Below, one piece after another: positions 11,597 to 12,947 of a stretch of 12,947 nt of DNA. The notes under the pieces are model-generated. The model had not been told where the DNA came from and ran no database searches. It saw only the letters and a program-made list of their open reading frames with translations. How positions within the stretch are numbered: position 1 is the first letter of the stretch; the number at the start of each line of letters is the position of its first letter. The stretch is taken from assembly GCA_030620125.1 (NCBI GenBank), contig JAUXFI010000031.1, positions 1-12,947 of the forward strand. Reading direction: 5' to 3'. Source of the stretch: Anaerolineae bacterium (GTDB lineage: Bacteria > Chloroflexota > Anaerolineae > B4-G1). The position numbers were made by a program, and so were the translations under genes.

Positions 11597-12947
11597 ATGC
11601 AAACCACTCCTGCTCTTGCGCACACAGAGACCGCCCGCCGCGAACGTTTCCTGCTCCTCGTAGCCGTCGCCTTTCTCCTCGTTGGCGCTCTCACCCTCGC
11701 AATCTCTAACCCGCCATTGGTTTTTGGTCTTTGGTTTTTGGTCATCTCCTCATTTGTCATTTCTTTCGCCACCGCTCACGGTTTCCTGAATCGTTATCTC
11801 CCCCACCGTGACCCCCTTCTGCTGCCCACTGCGGCGCTACTGACCAGCCTGGGTCTTCTGCTCATCGGGCGGCTGGCGATCAACTTTCTCTTGCGGCAAA
11901 CCGTATGGCTGCTCGTCTCCACGGCCACGCTACTTGCTATCGTGCGGCTGGGCCACGACCTGCGCTGGCTGCGGCGATTCCGCTACACCTGGCTCTTCGG
12001 AGGACTGGCACTGCTGGCAGCCACGCTCGTATTTGGCGTCAATCCTTCCGGCTACGGCCTGCGCCTCTGGTTGGGGGGGAGGGGCCTCTACTTCCAGCCC
12101 TCCGAACCGCTGAAACTCCTGATAGTCGTCTACCTGGCCTCCTACCTGGCCGAGAGACGCGAACTGATCGTCTCAGAGGGACCAAAGATCGGACGATGGC
12201 GTCTTCCCCCGCTGGCCTACGTCGGCCCGTTCCTGGCAATGTTCGGGCTGGCGATGGTGCTTTTGGCCTGGCAACAGGACCTGGGCGCGGCCATGCTGTT
12301 CTTCTTCACTTTCCTGGCAATGCTCTACCTGGCGACCGGCCAGTGGGGATACGTTGCCACCGGACTGGCGCTCTTCCTGCTGGTGGGCCTGGCTGGCTAC
12401 CACCTCTCCGACCGGGTAGCTCTGCGAGTGGACGGCTGGCTCAACCCCTGGCCGGAGGCGGCCGGCCGCGCTTTCCAGATCGTGCAGAGCTTGCTGGCGC
12501 TGGGGGCCGGCGGGCTTTTCGGCCAGGGGTTGGGATTGGGCAGCCCCGACTACATCCCCGCCGTACACACTGACTTTGTCTTCGCCGCCACCGGGGAGGA
12601 GCTTGGCCTGGCGGGGATGCTGGCCATCGTCGCGTTATACGGGGTGTTGATGCTGCGGGGCTTCCGCATCGCCGCCCGCGCCCCGCGCCCCTTCGAGCGC
12701 TTCCTGGCTGCTGGGCTGACTACCGGGCTGATCATCCAGGCATGGGTCATCATGGCCGGGAATAGCAAACTGGCCCCCATCACCGGCGTCACCCTCCCCT
12801 TCGTCTCCTACGGCGGCAGCTCACTCCTGATCAGCTTCATCGCCCTCGCCCTGCTGCTGCGCATCTCCAGTCCTACGTCCGAGGTCCGAGGTCCGAAGTC
12901 GGCAGTCCCACTCTCTCCCACACCCCCACCCCCCCACACCCCCCCTC
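11597..12947 (+). CDS. rodA: RodA/FtsW-type SEDS peptidoglycan glycosyltransferase, 3' end outside the window
   Basis: This polytopic SEDS protein polymerises lipid II into glycan strands, normally with a class B penicillin-binding protein. 450 residues are visible and the frame runs off the right edge. Sequence order resembles actinobacterial RodA: RDPLLLPTAALLTSLGLLLIGRL-type opening (from 71), FQPSEPLK (166-173), QQDLGAAML (226-234), GQGLGLG (309-315), D326 in HTDFVFAATGEELG, and LPFVSYGGSS (400-409). D326 corresponds to the essential aspartate of SEDS enzymes. The segment after GRL is shorter than in mycobacterial RodA. Residues 41-49 of helix 2 come from a heptamer repeat, and the tail after 425 is repeat-derived and Pro-rich. 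ATG 11597 is chosen for a family-like N-terminus; GTG 11552 is possible. It follows the STAND gene by 63 bp, and kinase-linked partners fhaA and fhaB lie upstream in the window. Confidence 0.88.
   Translation, partial: MQTTPALAHTETARRERFLLLVAVAFLLVGALTLAISNPPLVFGLWFLVISSFVISFATAHGFLNRYLPHRDPLLLPTAALLTSLGLLLIGRLAINFLLRQTVWLLVSTATLLAIVRLGHDLRWLRRFRYTWLFGGLALLAATLVFGVNPSGYGLRLWLGGRGLYFQPSEPLKLLIVVYLASYLAERRELIVSEGPKIGRWRLPPLAYVGPFLAMFGLAMVLLAWQQDLGAAMLFFFTFLAMLYLATGQWGYVATGLALFLLVGLAGYHLSDRVALRVDGWLNPWPEAAGRAFQIVQSLLALGAGGLFGQGLGLGSPDYIPAVHTDFVFAATGEELGLAGMLAIVALYGVLMLRGFRIAARAPRPFERFLAAGLTTGLIIQAWVIMAGNSKLAPITGVTLPFVSYGGSSLLISFIALALLLRISSPTSEVRGPKSAVPLSPTPPPPHTPP
11717..11744 (+). repeat. heptamer repeat inside a RodA membrane helix
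   Basis: Units ttggttt, ttggtct, ttggttt, ttggtca (14-bp period twice) encode LVFGLWFLV. They are followed by catttgtcattt (11751-11762), a 12-mer identical to 3624-3635 in the fhaA promoter region, which encodes part of SSFVISF. Confidence 0.75.
12877..12910 (+). repeat. heptamer repeat at the end of the SEDS core of RodA
   Basis: Units gtccgag, gtccgag, gtccgaa, gtcggca and gtcccac follow the last membrane helix and are succeeded by C-rich sequence (12911-12947) encoding PLSPTPPPPHTPP. This looks like repeat-derived C-terminal extension rather than conserved protein. Confidence 0.7.

Noticed and set aside
11905..12573. A 222-codon + strand frame within rodA
   Set aside because: It is an out-of-frame shadow; the frame from 11597 carries all the SEDS motifs and runs off the window.

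Overview
The window is a GC-rich, gene-dense stretch in which every recognisable gene lies on the + strand. It best fits a bacterium of the Chloroflexota (Anaerolineae-like). The grounds are HdrA-type flavoproteins, an actinobacterial-style FhaA/FhaB/RodA cell-envelope set, a large membrane-anchored STAND-type ATPase, a DUF433 protein, and many short 7-8 bp tandem repeats scattered through and between genes. This assignment is inference from gene content; no rRNA or other taxonomic marker is present.

Positions 1-3584 hold an electron-transfer block. An unrecognised coding segment enters from the left edge and runs, across an apparent one-base frame break in a C-run near 376-381, into HdrA-like protein 1. 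HdrA-like protein 2 follows in tandem. The two paralogs are complementary. HdrA1 keeps the internal ferredoxin insertion and lacks the C-terminal one. HdrA2 keeps the N-terminal domain and the C-terminal two-cluster ferredoxin, but a repeat-derived linker stands where its internal ferredoxin would be. The junction between them is a 60-bp tandem repeat block that supplies the tail and stop codon of HdrA1 and the G-rich ribosome-binding region of HdrA2.

Positions 3585-4923 start with a near-consensus promoter (TTGTCA, 17 bp, TATAAT) placed so close to the next ATG that the transcript should be almost leaderless. It drives fhaA (DUF3662-like N-terminal domain plus FHA) and fhaB (one membrane helix plus FHA), two phosphothreonine-reading proteins that in Actinobacteria work with Ser/Thr kinases and RodA. 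Positions 4965-7291 hold a short-chain dehydrogenase-like protein lacking the usual Tyr/Lys catalytic pair, translationally coupled by a 4-nt overlap to a polytopic GT-C-like glycosyltransferase.

Positions 7345-8548 hold a solitary DUF433 protein and S-methyl-5'-thioadenosine phosphorylase (mtnP). Positions 8639-11533 encode a 964-residue protein with AAA/STAND-like ATPase, winged-helix, TPR, one membrane helix and a cysteine-containing extracytoplasmic region. Immediately downstream is a RodA/FtsW-type SEDS glycosyltransferase that runs off the right edge. The FHA pair, GT-C protein, STAND protein and RodA together suggest a cell-envelope theme.

The structure not explained by genes is a family of heptamer/octamer tandem repeats at about eleven places. 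They sit in protein loops, in a membrane helix, in C-terminal tails, at start codons, and at a promoter -35 box. No RNA genes, CRISPR arrays or insertion sequences were seen, and no gene-free stretch exceeds 300 bases.
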